A stretch of DNA of 64,000 bases, taken from positions 3,432,501-3,496,500 of the forward strand of contig NZ_CP007145.1 of assembly GCF_000576555.1 (NCBI RefSeq). The letters run 5' to 3'. The stretch comes from Hymenobacter swuensis DY53 (GTDB lineage Bacteria > Bacteroidota > Bacteroidia > Cytophagales > Hymenobacteraceae). Both the position numbers and the translations under genes were made by a program. The first letter of the stretch is position 1; each line of letters opens with the position of its first letter. The notes beneath the pieces were generated by a model that saw only the letters and a list, made by a program, of their open reading frames with translations, was not told where the DNA came from and made no database searches. Positions 28,229 through 35,988 of this stretch are shown here, in pieces.

Positions 28229-28945
28229 ATGGAAAATCTGACTGGCAAAACGGCCCTGGTGACGGGCGCCGGTAAAGGCATCGGCCGGGCCGTGGCCGTG
28301 GCTCTGGCCAAAGAAGGCGTGCGCGTGGCCCTGCTGGCCCGCACCGAAACGCAACTGCAGGAAGTAGCCCGCGAAATTGAGGCCCTGGGCGGCCAGGCCA
28401 TAGTGGTAGCCGCCAGCGTAGCCGACCGCGCCGCCGTGGATACGGCCGTAGCCCAAGCCCTGGCCCAGCTCGGCACCATCGATATTCTCATCAACAACGC
28501 CGGCATCGGCACTTTTGCCAAGGTGGTGGATATGGCCCCCGAGGAGTGGGAGAATATCATCCGGGTGAACCTACTAGGCGCTTATTACGTGACGCGCGCC
28601 GTACTACCCCAGATGATAGAGCGCCAGACCGGCGACATCATCAACGTGGCCAGTACCGCCGGCCAGCGCGGAGCCGCCACCACCAGCGCCTACAGCGCCT
28701 CGAAGTTCGGTTTGCTGGGCTTTACCGAGTCCTTGATGCAGGAGGTGCGCAAGCAGAACATCCGCGTTTCGGCCCTCACGCCCAGCACCGTGGCCACCGA
28801 GCTGGCCGTCAGCAACAACCTCACCGACGGCAACCCCGATAAGGTGATGCAGCCCGAAGACATTGCCGAAATCATCATCAGCCAACTCAAACTCAACCGC
28901 CGCATCTTTATTAAGGAAGCCGGCATGTGGAGCACGAATCCGTAG
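28229..28945 (+). CDS. short-chain dehydrogenase, 3-ketoacyl-ACP reductase type
   Basis: 238 aa classical SDR, NADP(H)-dependent. TGAGKGIG is at residues 12-19, NNAG at 89-92, Ser142, Tyr155 and Lys159 (YSASK). It resembles FabG but has a different C-terminus, so the substrate is uncertain. ATG at 28229, because upstream codons lie in the intergenic stretch. The 28080-28200 region holds GCAGAGGGCGCAGAGG-like sequence and no gene. Confidence 0.88.
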   Translation: MENLTGKTALVTGAGKGIGRAVAVALAKEGVRVALLARTETQLQEVAREIEALGGQAIVVAASVADRAAVDTAVAQALAQLGTIDILINNAGIGTFAKVVDMAPEEWENIIRVNLLGAYYVTRAVLPQMIERQTGDIINVASTAGQRGAATTSAYSASKFGLLGFTESLMQEVRKQNIRVSALTPSTVATELAVSNNLTDGNPDKVMQPEDIAEIIISQLKLNRRIFIKEAGMWSTNP

Positions 28946-28948
28946 TTC

Positions 28949-29152
28949 AGAGCTTAGATTACTAGAACAAAGAGCTTAGACATAGTGCCTGACCCCAGCT
29001 GTCATCCTGAGCGGAGCGAAAGACTTATTCACTGTAGAACGATAACCGCAACAACGGCTCGTGCTAACGTGAGAAGGTCCTTCTCTCCGCTCAGGATAAC
29101 GGCCGGGGTCAGGCACTATGTCTAAGCTCTTTGTTCTAGTAATCTAAGCTCT
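28949..29152. repeat. nested palindromic element with perfect 48-bp outer arms
   Basis: Outer arms 28949-28996 and 29105-29152 are a perfect 48-bp inverted repeat. Inside, a second pair carries the CATCCTGAGCGGAG core (about 29000-29019 and 29085-29104). It starts 3 nt after the SDR stop and ends 1 nt before the stop of the convergent lipoprotein gene. No T run and no coding capacity are seen. It looks like a mobile or amplified repeat that also serves as a terminator. Confidence 0.9.
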
Positions 29153-29153
29153 C

Positions 29154-30827
29154 TTACTCTTTCTGCACTCGTTCCAACACCAGCTGGTTCATGGGGTTGG
29201 GCGTGAGGCCCAGCACATTGTTCTGGGTGAGGCGCACGACTTCGTCGTAGTACACGGCAATGACAGGACATTCGGCTATTACCAGACGGTCCATTTCCTG
29301 GTAGAGGGCGTAGCGGCGGGCGGCGTCCTGCTCCAGCTTGGCCTGCTGGTAGAGTTGGTCGTAGCGGGTGTTGCGGAAGTGGGTTTTGTTGGGGCCGGCC
29401 GGGGCGAAGTTGGGGCTGTAGAACAGGGCCAGGTAGTTTTCGGCGTCGGGGTAGTCGCCCAGCCAGCTGCGGGTGAAGAAGGCGGCGCGACCGTTGTCCA
29501 CCATTTCGCCGTGGGCCGCGCCTTGGTTCACGTCAATTTCGACCTGCACGCCCACGTCGGCCCACTTTTTCTGGTAATACTCGCAGAACTCCTTGCTCTC
29601 AGCCACCGTGTTCAGGCGCAGGCGCAGCGGCTTGCCGGGGCCGTAACCGGCGGCGCGCAGCAGCTGCCGGGCCTTCTCGGGCTGGTAGTCGTAGCCAGGC
29701 ACTTTCTTAGCATCAAACGAAGGCAGGGAGGCCGGCACGAAGCCCGAGTTGCCGGGCTTACCCACGTTGTTGAGGAAGTAGGCCAGAAACTCGGGCTTGT
29801 TGAGCGCATAGTTCAGGGCTTGGCGCACGCGCTTGTCCTGCAAAGCCCTGCCGGTGGTTAGGTTGTCGCCGCGTAGGTTGGTGAGGTCCTGCTGCATGCC
29901 CAGGTACTCGGTGTTGAGGTAGGGCACTTTCTGGAGGCGGAATTTGCCCTGAAAATCTTCCCGCACCGCGCCATCGGGGTACATAATCAAGTCTCGGGAG
30001 CCGCTGCGGATACCACTCAGAAAGTCCAGCTTGCCCTGCATAAACGTGAGAAACTCGGTTTTGCGGTCCTGAATGAAGCTGATCTGCACGGCATCGAGGT
30101 AAGGCAGCTGCTTTCCTTTGGCGTCCTTTTTCCAGTAGGTGGGGTTGCGGTGGTAGATGATGGCGTTGCCCTCATCCCACTCCTTGAACCGGAACGGCCC
30201 CGTACCCACCGGATGCGCCCGGAAGTCCTTACCCCACTTCTGCACCGCCTCCTGCGGCACCACGTAGGCGTAGGGCATGGTCAGAATCCCGAGAAACGGA
30301 ATGAACGGCTCCTGTAAGTGAATACGCAGCGTAGAATCATTCACGGCCACAAAGCAGGTATCCGACGGCTCCCCATCGGCTTTCGCCAACACTTTGCCCC
30401 GGAAAATCCAGCCGCCGGGGCTGGCCGTGGCCCCGTCCAGCAGCCGCCGGAACGAGTACACGAAGTCGCGGGCCGTCACGCGCCGGCCTTGGCCGCCCGC
30501 AAACACGGCATCATCGTGGAAGCGCACGTCGGGGCGCAGCCAGAAGGTGTAGCGGCGGCCGTCGGGGCTGATTTCGTAGCGGCGGGCCAGCGCCGGACCG
30601 GGCTTGAGACTGTCGTCGAGCTCCACCAACCCGTTGTAGAGCTGGGTCACGGCCCAAGTATTGGCTTGGTTGCGGGCGAAGGCCGGGTCCAGCGACGTCA
30701 GGCTTTCGGGCTGGTTGTAGCGGAACACCCGGCGGGTATCCGTAATGGCCGTCGGCTCGGAGCAGGCTGCCAGCAAACCAAGCAGTAACGGGGCAAAACC
30801 AACAGCACGGCGCGAAAACGGGGACAT
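29154..30827 (-). CDS. peptide/nickel-type ABC substrate-binding lipoprotein (SBP_bac_5)
   Basis: 557 aa. The signal peptide ends in lipobox LAAC. The mature chain starts with the family pattern YNQPESLTSLDPAFARN and contains the GTGPFRFKEW and YQPEKARQLLRAAGY segments of OppA/DppA-type proteins. It binds oligopeptides or related solutes outside the inner membrane. No permease or ATPase gene is adjacent, so it is an orphan binding protein here. A -7 box lies 26 nt upstream. Confidence 0.9.
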   Translation of the reverse strand: MSPFSRRAVGFAPLLLGLLAACSEPTAITDTRRVFRYNQPESLTSLDPAFARNQANTWAVTQLYNGLVELDDSLKPGPALARRYEISPDGRRYTFWLRPDVRFHDDAVFAGGQGRRVTARDFVYSFRRLLDGATASPGGWIFRGKVLAKADGEPSDTCFVAVNDSTLRIHLQEPFIPFLGILTMPYAYVVPQEAVQKWGKDFRAHPVGTGPFRFKEWDEGNAIIYHRNPTYWKKDAKGKQLPYLDAVQISFIQDRKTEFLTFMQGKLDFLSGIRSGSRDLIMYPDGAVREDFQGKFRLQKVPYLNTEYLGMQQDLTNLRGDNLTTGRALQDKRVRQALNYALNKPEFLAYFLNNVGKPGNSGFVPASLPSFDAKKVPGYDYQPEKARQLLRAAGYGPGKPLRLRLNTVAESKEFCEYYQKKWADVGVQVEIDVNQGAAHGEMVDNGRAAFFTRSWLGDYPDAENYLALFYSPNFAPAGPNKTHFRNTRYDQLYQQAKLEQDAARRYALYQEMDRLVIAECPVIAVYYDEVVRLTQNNVLGLTPNPMNQLVLERVQKE

Positions 30828-30845
30828 GGGAACGGCGAAACAGTG

Positions 30846-30861
30846 TATATTTGCAAAGGTA
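30846..30861. promoter_or_regulatory. abutting divergent -7 boxes
   Basis: TATATTTG on the plus strand (30846-30853) directly abuts TACCTTTG on the minus strand (30854-30861). The plus box serves the UPF0173 gene at 30913 and the minus box serves the lipoprotein gene ending at 30827. The predicted start sites lie inside each other's boxes, so the two promoters should compete. No clear -33 element is seen on either side. Confidence 0.5.
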
Positions 30862-30912
30862 TCCCATCCTGGGTTTGCGGCCCTATTGCCGCTCTGCCTG
30901 CCCTTTCTTCCT

Positions 30913-31593
30913 ATGAACCTGACTTACTACGGCCACTCCTGCTTCCTGCTCGAAGCCGGCGGCAGCAAAATCCTGTTCGACCCCTTCATTCGGCCCAATC
31001 CGCTGGCGAAAGACGTGGCCGTTGACCAAATCGAAGCCGATTTCATTTTGCTCAGCCACGGCCACGGCGACCATGTGGCTGACGTGGAGGAGATTGGCAA
31101 ACGTACCGGCGCGCAGCTGGTAGGCATGTTTGAGGTCTTGGCCTGGTTTGAGGCCAAGGGGCTGAAAGCAGACATCAAAATGAACCTGGGTGGTACCGTG
31201 CAGCTGCCCTTCGGCACCGTGCAGATGGTGGCCGCCGCCCACTCCAGCTCCATGCCTGACGGCTCCTACGGCGGACTGGCGGCGGGCTTTGTGGTGACAA
31301 CGGAAGGTAAAACCTTCTACTTCGCCGGCGACTCGGCCCTGACCTACGACATGAAGCTCATTGGCGAACGGCACACGCTCGACTTTGCCATCCTGCCTAT
31401 CGGCGACCATTTCACGATGGGCGTGGACGACGCGCTGGTAGCCGCCGACTGGACTGGAGCCGATAAGGTTATCGGTATGCACTTCGACACCTTCCCCCCT
31501 ATTGCCATCAACCACGACGAAGCCCGCGCCAAAGCCACGGCCGCCGGCAAGGAGCTGGTGCTGCTGGCCGTGGGTGAAACAATCACTATCTGA
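30913..31593 (+). CDS. UPF0173-type metal-dependent hydrolase, metallo-beta-lactamase fold
   Basis: 226 aa. The metal-binding HxHxDH is at residues 49-54 (HGHGDH), with further metal ligands in AAHSSS and FAGDSAL and a C-terminal GMHFDTFPP. These match the UPF0173 hydrolases. Substrate unknown. ATG at 30913 is the first Met before the conserved MNLTYYGHSCFLLE start. It is followed by an inverted repeat and parA. Confidence 0.88.
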   Translation: MNLTYYGHSCFLLEAGGSKILFDPFIRPNPLAKDVAVDQIEADFILLSHGHGDHVADVEEIGKRTGAQLVGMFEVLAWFEAKGLKADIKMNLGGTVQLPFGTVQMVAAAHSSSMPDGSYGGLAAGFVVTTEGKTFYFAGDSALTYDMKLIGERHTLDFAILPIGDHFTMGVDDALVAADWTGADKVIGMHFDTFPPIAINHDEARAKATAAGKELVLLAVGETITI

Positions 31594-31681
31594 GTTACCA
31601 GTTGCCAGTTGCCAGTTGTCAGTCTTCGGAATGCAGCTCGCACTACCTGGCAACTGATAACTGACAACTGACAACTGACTC
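31592..31681. repeat. heptanucleotide inverted repeat before parA
   Basis: The left side (31592-31623) holds tandem CAGTTGC-type units and the right side (31644-31681) holds AACTGAC units that pair with them. The array begins at the stop of the preceding gene and ends on the base before the parA ATG. It resembles the short tandemly repeated heptanucleotides known from cyanobacteria and other phyla. Function unknown. Confidence 0.75.
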
Positions 31682-32494
31682 ATGGGCAAAATCATTGCGG
31701 TAGCCAACCAGAAGGGCGGGGTGGGCAAAACCACTTCCTCGATTAACCTCGCGGCCTCCCTGGCGGCGCTGGAGTATCGGACCCTGCTTGTAGACGCCGA
31801 CCCGCAGGCCAACGCCACCTCCGGCGTGGGCTTCGACCCGAAAGACATTCAGAACAGCATCTATGAGTGCATGGTGGATGGCATCAACGCCCAGGATATC
31901 ATCCTGCAAACCACGTTGCTCCCTCATCTCGACCTGATGCCCTCCCACATCGACCTGGTAGGGGCTGAGGTGGAGATGATCAACCTGCCCAACCGGGAGG
32001 AAAAGATGAAAGACGCGCTCCGGCCTTTGGCCGATCAGTACGATTTCATCATCATCGACTGCTCGCCTTCCTTGGGCCTGATTACGGTGAATGCCCTCAC
32101 GGCCGCGCACTCCGTTATCATTCCGGTGCAGTGCGAGTACTTCGCTCTCGAAGGGCTGGGCAAACTGCTCAATACCGTCAAAATCATCCAGAGCCGCCTG
32201 AACGAGGATCTGGAGATTGAGGGCATCCTGCTCACAATGTACGACGTGCGCCTGCGCCTGAGCAATCAAGTAGTGGAAGAGGTAAAGCTGCACTTCCAGC
32301 AGCTGGTGTTCGATACCATCATTCCGCGCAACGTGAAACTGTCGGAGTCGCCGAGCTTTGGCATTCCGGTTATCCTGCACGATGCCGAGAGTAAGGGCAG
32401 CCTGAGCTACCTCAACCTGGCCCGCGAAATCGTGGAAAAGAACATTGAGGCCGCCGACGAGCCGGAAGAAGCCACCGAGGACACGGCTGCGTAA
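31682..32494 (+). CDS. parA: ParA/Soj family chromosome-partitioning ATPase
   Basis: 270 aa deviant Walker A ATPase, KGGVGKTT at residues 11-18, with DADPQANAT and DCSPSLGL motifs. It binds nucleoid DNA as an ATP dimer and, with ParB at parS, drives origin segregation. parB is the next gene, 242 bp downstream, behind a hairpin. Chromosomal parAB usually lies near the replication origin. No origin is visible in this window. Confidence 0.96.
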   Translation: MGKIIAVANQKGGVGKTTSSINLAASLAALEYRTLLVDADPQANATSGVGFDPKDIQNSIYECMVDGINAQDIILQTTLLPHLDLMPSHIDLVGAEVEMINLPNREEKMKDALRPLADQYDFIIIDCSPSLGLITVNALTAAHSVIIPVQCEYFALEGLGKLLNTVKIIQSRLNEDLEIEGILLTMYDVRLRLSNQVVEEVKLHFQQLVFDTIIPRNVKLSESPSFGIPVILHDAESKGSLSYLNLAREIVEKNIEAADEPEEATEDTAA

Positions 32495-32575
32495 ACGCTT
32501 CTGTCGGCGGTAAGGCCGGCAGCCGAATGCCGCATTTGTGCTTGAAAAATCGTCATCTTCAGATTGAACAGAACG

Positions 32576-32618
32576 AAAGCTGGTCAGCGACTTAAGTCAC
32601 TGACCAGCTTTCTTTTTA
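32576..32618 (+). terminator. terminator between parA and parB
   Basis: Arms 32576-32592 and 32595-32611 pair around a very short loop, with one C-A mismatch, followed by TCTTTTT. parB should therefore need its own promoter. Confidence 0.8.
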
Positions 32619-32624
32619 GCCCTG

Positions 32625-32654
32625 TGTTTCACGATTTTCGTGGACCGTGGAACA
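32625..32654. promoter_or_regulatory. degenerate parS-like site upstream of parB
   Basis: TGTTTCACG at 32625-32633 is an exact half of the conserved parS palindrome. CGTGGAACA at 32646-32654 is the other half with one change, but the halves are 12 bp apart where parS needs none. An inner CACGA-TTT-TCGTG dyad is also present. ParB binding or autoregulation is possible but weakly supported. Confidence 0.3.
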
Positions 32655-32682
32655 AATTTCCCGCGCATCCCGGGCGTTTGTG

Positions 32683-32690
32683 TATTTTTG
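32683..32690 (+). promoter_or_regulatory. -7 box of parB
   Basis: TATTTTTG 46 nt upstream of the parB ATG. No TTG at -33 distance. Confidence 0.45.
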
Positions 32691-32736
32691 AATCCGGCTT
32701 TTGCTCCGTGCTATTGGGCAAAGGCTGACTGCAGGT

Positions 32737-33690
32737 ATGTCAGAGAAAAACGAAGACAAGAATATTCCGGCCGCCGCCGCCGGGCCCAAGCGCCGGATCG
32801 GAGGCCTGGGCCGGGGCCTGAACGCCCTGATTGAGGGCAGCTACGAAAAAAAGAGCGAGCGGCTGGGCCTGGTGCCTCACCCCGTCAACTCCGTCGGGCT
32901 GATTCCGGTAGGTCATATTCAGGCCAATCCTTACCAGCCCCGCACTCACTTTGACCAGGCCGCGTTGCAGGAACTGGCCGAAAGCATCCGGATTCAGGGC
33001 ATTATTCAGCCCGTGACGGTACGGCAGGTGGGTACCAACTCCTACCAGCTTATTTCCGGGGAACGACGCCTCCAGGCCTCTAAACTGGCCGACTTAGATG
33101 CCATTCCGGCCTACATCCGGAAGGCCGATGACCAGCAGATGCTGGAAATGGCCCTGATTGAGAATATTCAGCGCGAAAACCTCAACGCCATTGAAATTGC
33201 CCTCAGCTACCAACGGCTGGTGAGCGAGTGTAACCTCAAGCAGGAGGAACTGGGCGACCGGGTGGGCAAAAACCGCTCGACGGTGACCAACTACCTGCGC
33301 CTGCTCAAGTTGCCGCCCGATATACAGATCGGCCTGCGCGACAACGTTATCAGCATGGGCCATGCCCGCGCGCTGGTGAACGTGGAAAATACCGACCAGC
33401 AGCTGGGCCTGTTCCGCCGCATTGTGGATGAGGACCTCTCGGTCCGCCGCGTGGAGCAGCTGGTGCGTACCGGAGCCAGTGCCACTACTGACGACGCAAC
33501 GCAACTTGCTCAGCCCGCCACGCCCGTGGTACCAACTGCCGAGCTGAAGCGCGCCGAACGGCACCTTTCAGAGCGGTTCGGTAGCCGGGTTCTGGTAAAA
33601 CCCGGCCCCCAGGGCAAAGGCGAAATCAAGATTGCCTTTGATTCGGTGGAGGATATGCAGCGCATCCTGCACATTCTGCAACCCGCCTAA
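32737..33690 (+). CDS. parB: ParB/Spo0J chromosome-partitioning protein
   Basis: 317 aa. A short basic N-terminus (KRRIGGLGRGLNALI) is typical and stimulates ParA. The CTP-binding ParB domain follows (PYQPRTHFD, then GERRLQASKLA). The helix-turn-helix (KNRSTVTNYLRLLKLP) binds parS, and the C-terminal domain dimerises. ATG at 32737 precedes the conserved start. It begins a plus-strand run with the two DUF5683 genes, dapB and lepB. Confidence 0.95.
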   Translation: MSEKNEDKNIPAAAAGPKRRIGGLGRGLNALIEGSYEKKSERLGLVPHPVNSVGLIPVGHIQANPYQPRTHFDQAALQELAESIRIQGIIQPVTVRQVGTNSYQLISGERRLQASKLADLDAIPAYIRKADDQQMLEMALIENIQRENLNAIEIALSYQRLVSECNLKQEELGDRVGKNRSTVTNYLRLLKLPPDIQIGLRDNVISMGHARALVNVENTDQQLGLFRRIVDEDLSVRRVEQLVRTGASATTDDATQLAQPATPVVPTAELKRAERHLSERFGSRVLVKPGPQGKGEIKIAFDSVEDMQRILHILQPA

Positions 33691-33750
33691 ATACGACTTC
33701 AGATACTACTAAAGGGCGGAACTTCGTTCCGCCTCTTTCGCTCCGCCATT

Positions 33751-34374
33751 ATGCGCTTCCTCCGCTTTTCTGCTCTGCTTGGAGTTCTGCTGGGAAGCCT
33801 TAGCCTGAGCAAAACGGTACAGGCCCAGCGCAGCCCGGTACCGGCCGACTCGGCCAGGCGCACTGAGCGGCTGCTGGGCCAGGCCGTCACGCGTCCTCGC
33901 AAAGCGGTGGTGCTGGCGCTACTGCTGCCGGGCGCGGGCCAGGTGTACAACCGTCGGTGGTGGAAGCTGCCGCTGGTGTACGGCGCCCTGGGTGGCGTGG
34001 GCTACGGCTTGCACCACTACCAGACGCTGTATAGGGAATACGCCACTGGCAGTCGGGAGTTAGACAAGGGCAAGACGCTTCCGAATCTGAGCGGCAGCAA
34101 TGTTAGCCGGGAGCTGACTACACAGGCGGTAGACGTCGGTCTGTCCCGCTACCGTACGCAGCGGGACACGTTTATTGGCTACTCTGGCATTGTGTACGGC
34201 GTAATTGTACTGGATGCGCTGGTAGATGCGCACCTGCACGATTTTGACGTTAGCGAAAACCTCGCCCTGCAACTTCGGCCCACGCTGCTGCCGGCCGCCA
34301 CGGCCGGCGTTACGCCCGGGATACAGCTCCGTATGGCCCTTAAAGCCTCGGGGCAGCCTAAAACTACTTTGTAA
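33751..34374 (+). CDS. DUF5683 family protein, first of a tandem pair
   Basis: 207 aa. A signal peptide is near the N-terminus (cleaved near VQAQ). A conserved core around residues 45-105 contains LLPGAGQVYNRRWWKLPLVY and GGVGYGLHHY, the DUF5683 signature, with hydrophobic segments that could sit in a membrane. Function unknown. The next gene is a paralog starting right after this stop. Confidence 0.82.
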   Translation: MRFLRFSALLGVLLGSLSLSKTVQAQRSPVPADSARRTERLLGQAVTRPRKAVVLALLLPGAGQVYNRRWWKLPLVYGALGGVGYGLHHYQTLYREYATGSRELDKGKTLPNLSGSNVSRELTTQAVDVGLSRYRTQRDTFIGYSGIVYGVIVLDALVDAHLHDFDVSENLALQLRPTLLPAATAGVTPGIQLRMALKASGQPKTTL

Positions 34375-35019
34375 ATGATGTCTTTGGTTGTCCGTTTTGG
34401 TTGGGGTGCCGGTCTGGCCGGCCTGCTCCTGCTGCCGGTCTTCACCAGTCAGGCCCAAACCGTCACGGCCGGCCCCGATTCGGTGCAGGTAACGACAAAA
34501 GCGGCACCTGATACGGCTCGTATGACCGAGCGGCTGTTCGGCATGCGCATGACTCGCCCCAAGAAAGCAACCCTGCTGGCCCTGGTCCTGCCCGGTGCCG
34601 GCCAGGTGTACAACCGCCGCTGGTGGAAGCTGCCCTTGGTATATGGTGGGCTGGGCGGTGTGGGCTACGGCCTGTTCTTCTACCAGACCAGGTACCGCGA
34701 ATACGCGGACGGCAAGGATGAATACCTCAATAGCAACCCGCGCAAAGCCTTCGGCGACCTGAAAGGCGAAAACGTTAGCCAGGAAACCAGCATTGAGAAC
34801 ATTCAGCGGGGTATCGTCTTCTACCGTCGTAACCGCGACACGTTCATTGCTTACACGGCCCTGGTGTATGGCATTACGGTGCTTGATGCGCTGGTAGATG
34901 CTCACCTGCGCGACTTCGACATCAGCGACGATTTAAGCCTGCGCGTTGAGCCAACACTGCTGCCCAGCCAGACAGTAGCTCCCGGAGCCGGACTGGCCCT
35001 TTCCTTACACTTTAAATAA
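34375..35019 (+). CDS. DUF5683 family protein, second of a tandem pair
   Basis: 214 aa paralog of the previous gene. It has a signal peptide and the same core, LVLPGAGQVYNRRWWKLPLV and GGVGYGLFFY. The C-terminal halves also align (GYSGIVYGVIVLDALVDAHL in the first, YTALVYGITVLDALVDAHLR here). The two ATGs at 34375 and 34378 directly follow the first gene's stop, so they are co-transcribed. It likely arose by tandem duplication, now diverged mainly at the N-terminus. Confidence 0.82.
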   Translation: MMSLVVRFGWGAGLAGLLLLPVFTSQAQTVTAGPDSVQVTTKAAPDTARMTERLFGMRMTRPKKATLLALVLPGAGQVYNRRWWKLPLVYGGLGGVGYGLFFYQTRYREYADGKDEYLNSNPRKAFGDLKGENVSQETSIENIQRGIVFYRRNRDTFIAYTALVYGITVLDALVDAHLRDFDISDDLSLRVEPTLLPSQTVAPGAGLALSLHFK

Positions 35020-35100
35020 CCGGTGGAGGCATTCGTCCGGGCATGCTGTCTGGCTGTCCGGTTTGTCATCCTCCGCTGAAGTACCAGAAATTTCTCTTCT

Positions 35101-35820
35101 ATGAAGCTCCTGCTGATCGGTTACGGCAAAATGGGCCGGGCCATCGAAGCCCAGGCTATTGCCCGCGGCCACCAGATTGTCGGCATTGTGGACCCTTCGC
35201 GGCCTGATGTGCGCATCTCCGATTTTACTGCCGTTCAGGTTGACGCGGCCATTGAGTTCACCCACCCCGACGCGGCGTTTCAGAATGTAGTGGCCTGCCT
35301 CCGGCAGGGCATTCCGGTAGTGTGCGGCTCCACGGGCTGGCTGCATCACTTCGCCGAGGCCCAGACCCTGAGCCAGGAAACCGGCACGCCGCTGTTCTAC
35401 GCCTCCAACTACAGCGTGGGCGTGAATCTGTTCTTCCACTTCAACGAGTACATTGCGGCCAAAATGCACCAGTTTGGCGGCTACGATGTGCAGGTGCGGG
35501 AAATCCACCACACCCAGAAGGTAGACCAGCCCAGCGGCACGGCCCTCACGGCCGCCGAAGGCATCCTACGCCACTTCCCTGCTAAAACCACCTGGCGCAA
35601 CGAAGCCACCGACACGGCGTCGGAACTGGCTATCCTCTCGGAGCGCGAAGGCGCGGTGGTGGGCACCCACATCATCACCTACTCCTCCCCCGCCGACTCC
35701 ATCGAACTCAAGCACGAAGCCCACACCCGCGAAGGGTTTGTGCAGGGCGCGCTGCTGGCCGCCGAGTGGCTGCCCGGCCGCCAGGGCGTATTCGGCATGA
35801 AAGATCTGCTGGGCCTCTGA
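35101..35820 (+). CDS. dapB: 4-hydroxy-tetrahydrodipicolinate reductase
   Basis: 239 aa NAD(P)H-dependent enzyme of the lysine/diaminopimelate pathway, making tetrahydrodipicolinate for peptidoglycan. The N-terminal GYGKMGRAIE motif binds NAD(P)H. The active-site region EIHHTQKVDQPSGTAL carries the catalytic His pair and Lys. Length is slightly below the 260-270 aa of E. coli, as is usual in Bacteroidota. Confidence 0.95.
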   Translation: MKLLLIGYGKMGRAIEAQAIARGHQIVGIVDPSRPDVRISDFTAVQVDAAIEFTHPDAAFQNVVACLRQGIPVVCGSTGWLHHFAEAQTLSQETGTPLFYASNYSVGVNLFFHFNEYIAAKMHQFGGYDVQVREIHHTQKVDQPSGTALTAAEGILRHFPAKTTWRNEATDTASELAILSEREGAVVGTHIITYSSPADSIELKHEAHTREGFVQGALLAAEWLPGRQGVFGMKDLLGL

Positions 35821-35823
35821 AAT

Positions 35824-35897
35824 GTGAAGTTGTGAAGGGTGAAATTGTGAAGTGGCCGAATTGCACCTCTTCACAATTTCACCCTTCACAACTTCAC
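35824..35897. repeat. inverted repeat of GTGAA-type units between dapB and lepB
   Basis: Perfect 29-bp arms 35824-35852 and 35869-35897 with a 16-nt loop, built from GTGAAG/GTGAAATT units. It belongs to the same family as 61175-61257 and 54404-54578. The lepB start is 91 nt further on. Confidence 0.85.
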
Positions 35898-35988
35898 CTT
35901 TCCTCGCATTATTTCGCATCTTCCGTCGTTCAAACTGAAGACGTGCCGGCAACGGCCGACAGTTCGTTTTTTTGGCCCCTGACTTATT

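Noticed and set aside
31592..31681. CRISPR array.
   Set aside because: The units are 7 bp tandem repeats without unique spacers, and no cas genes are present.
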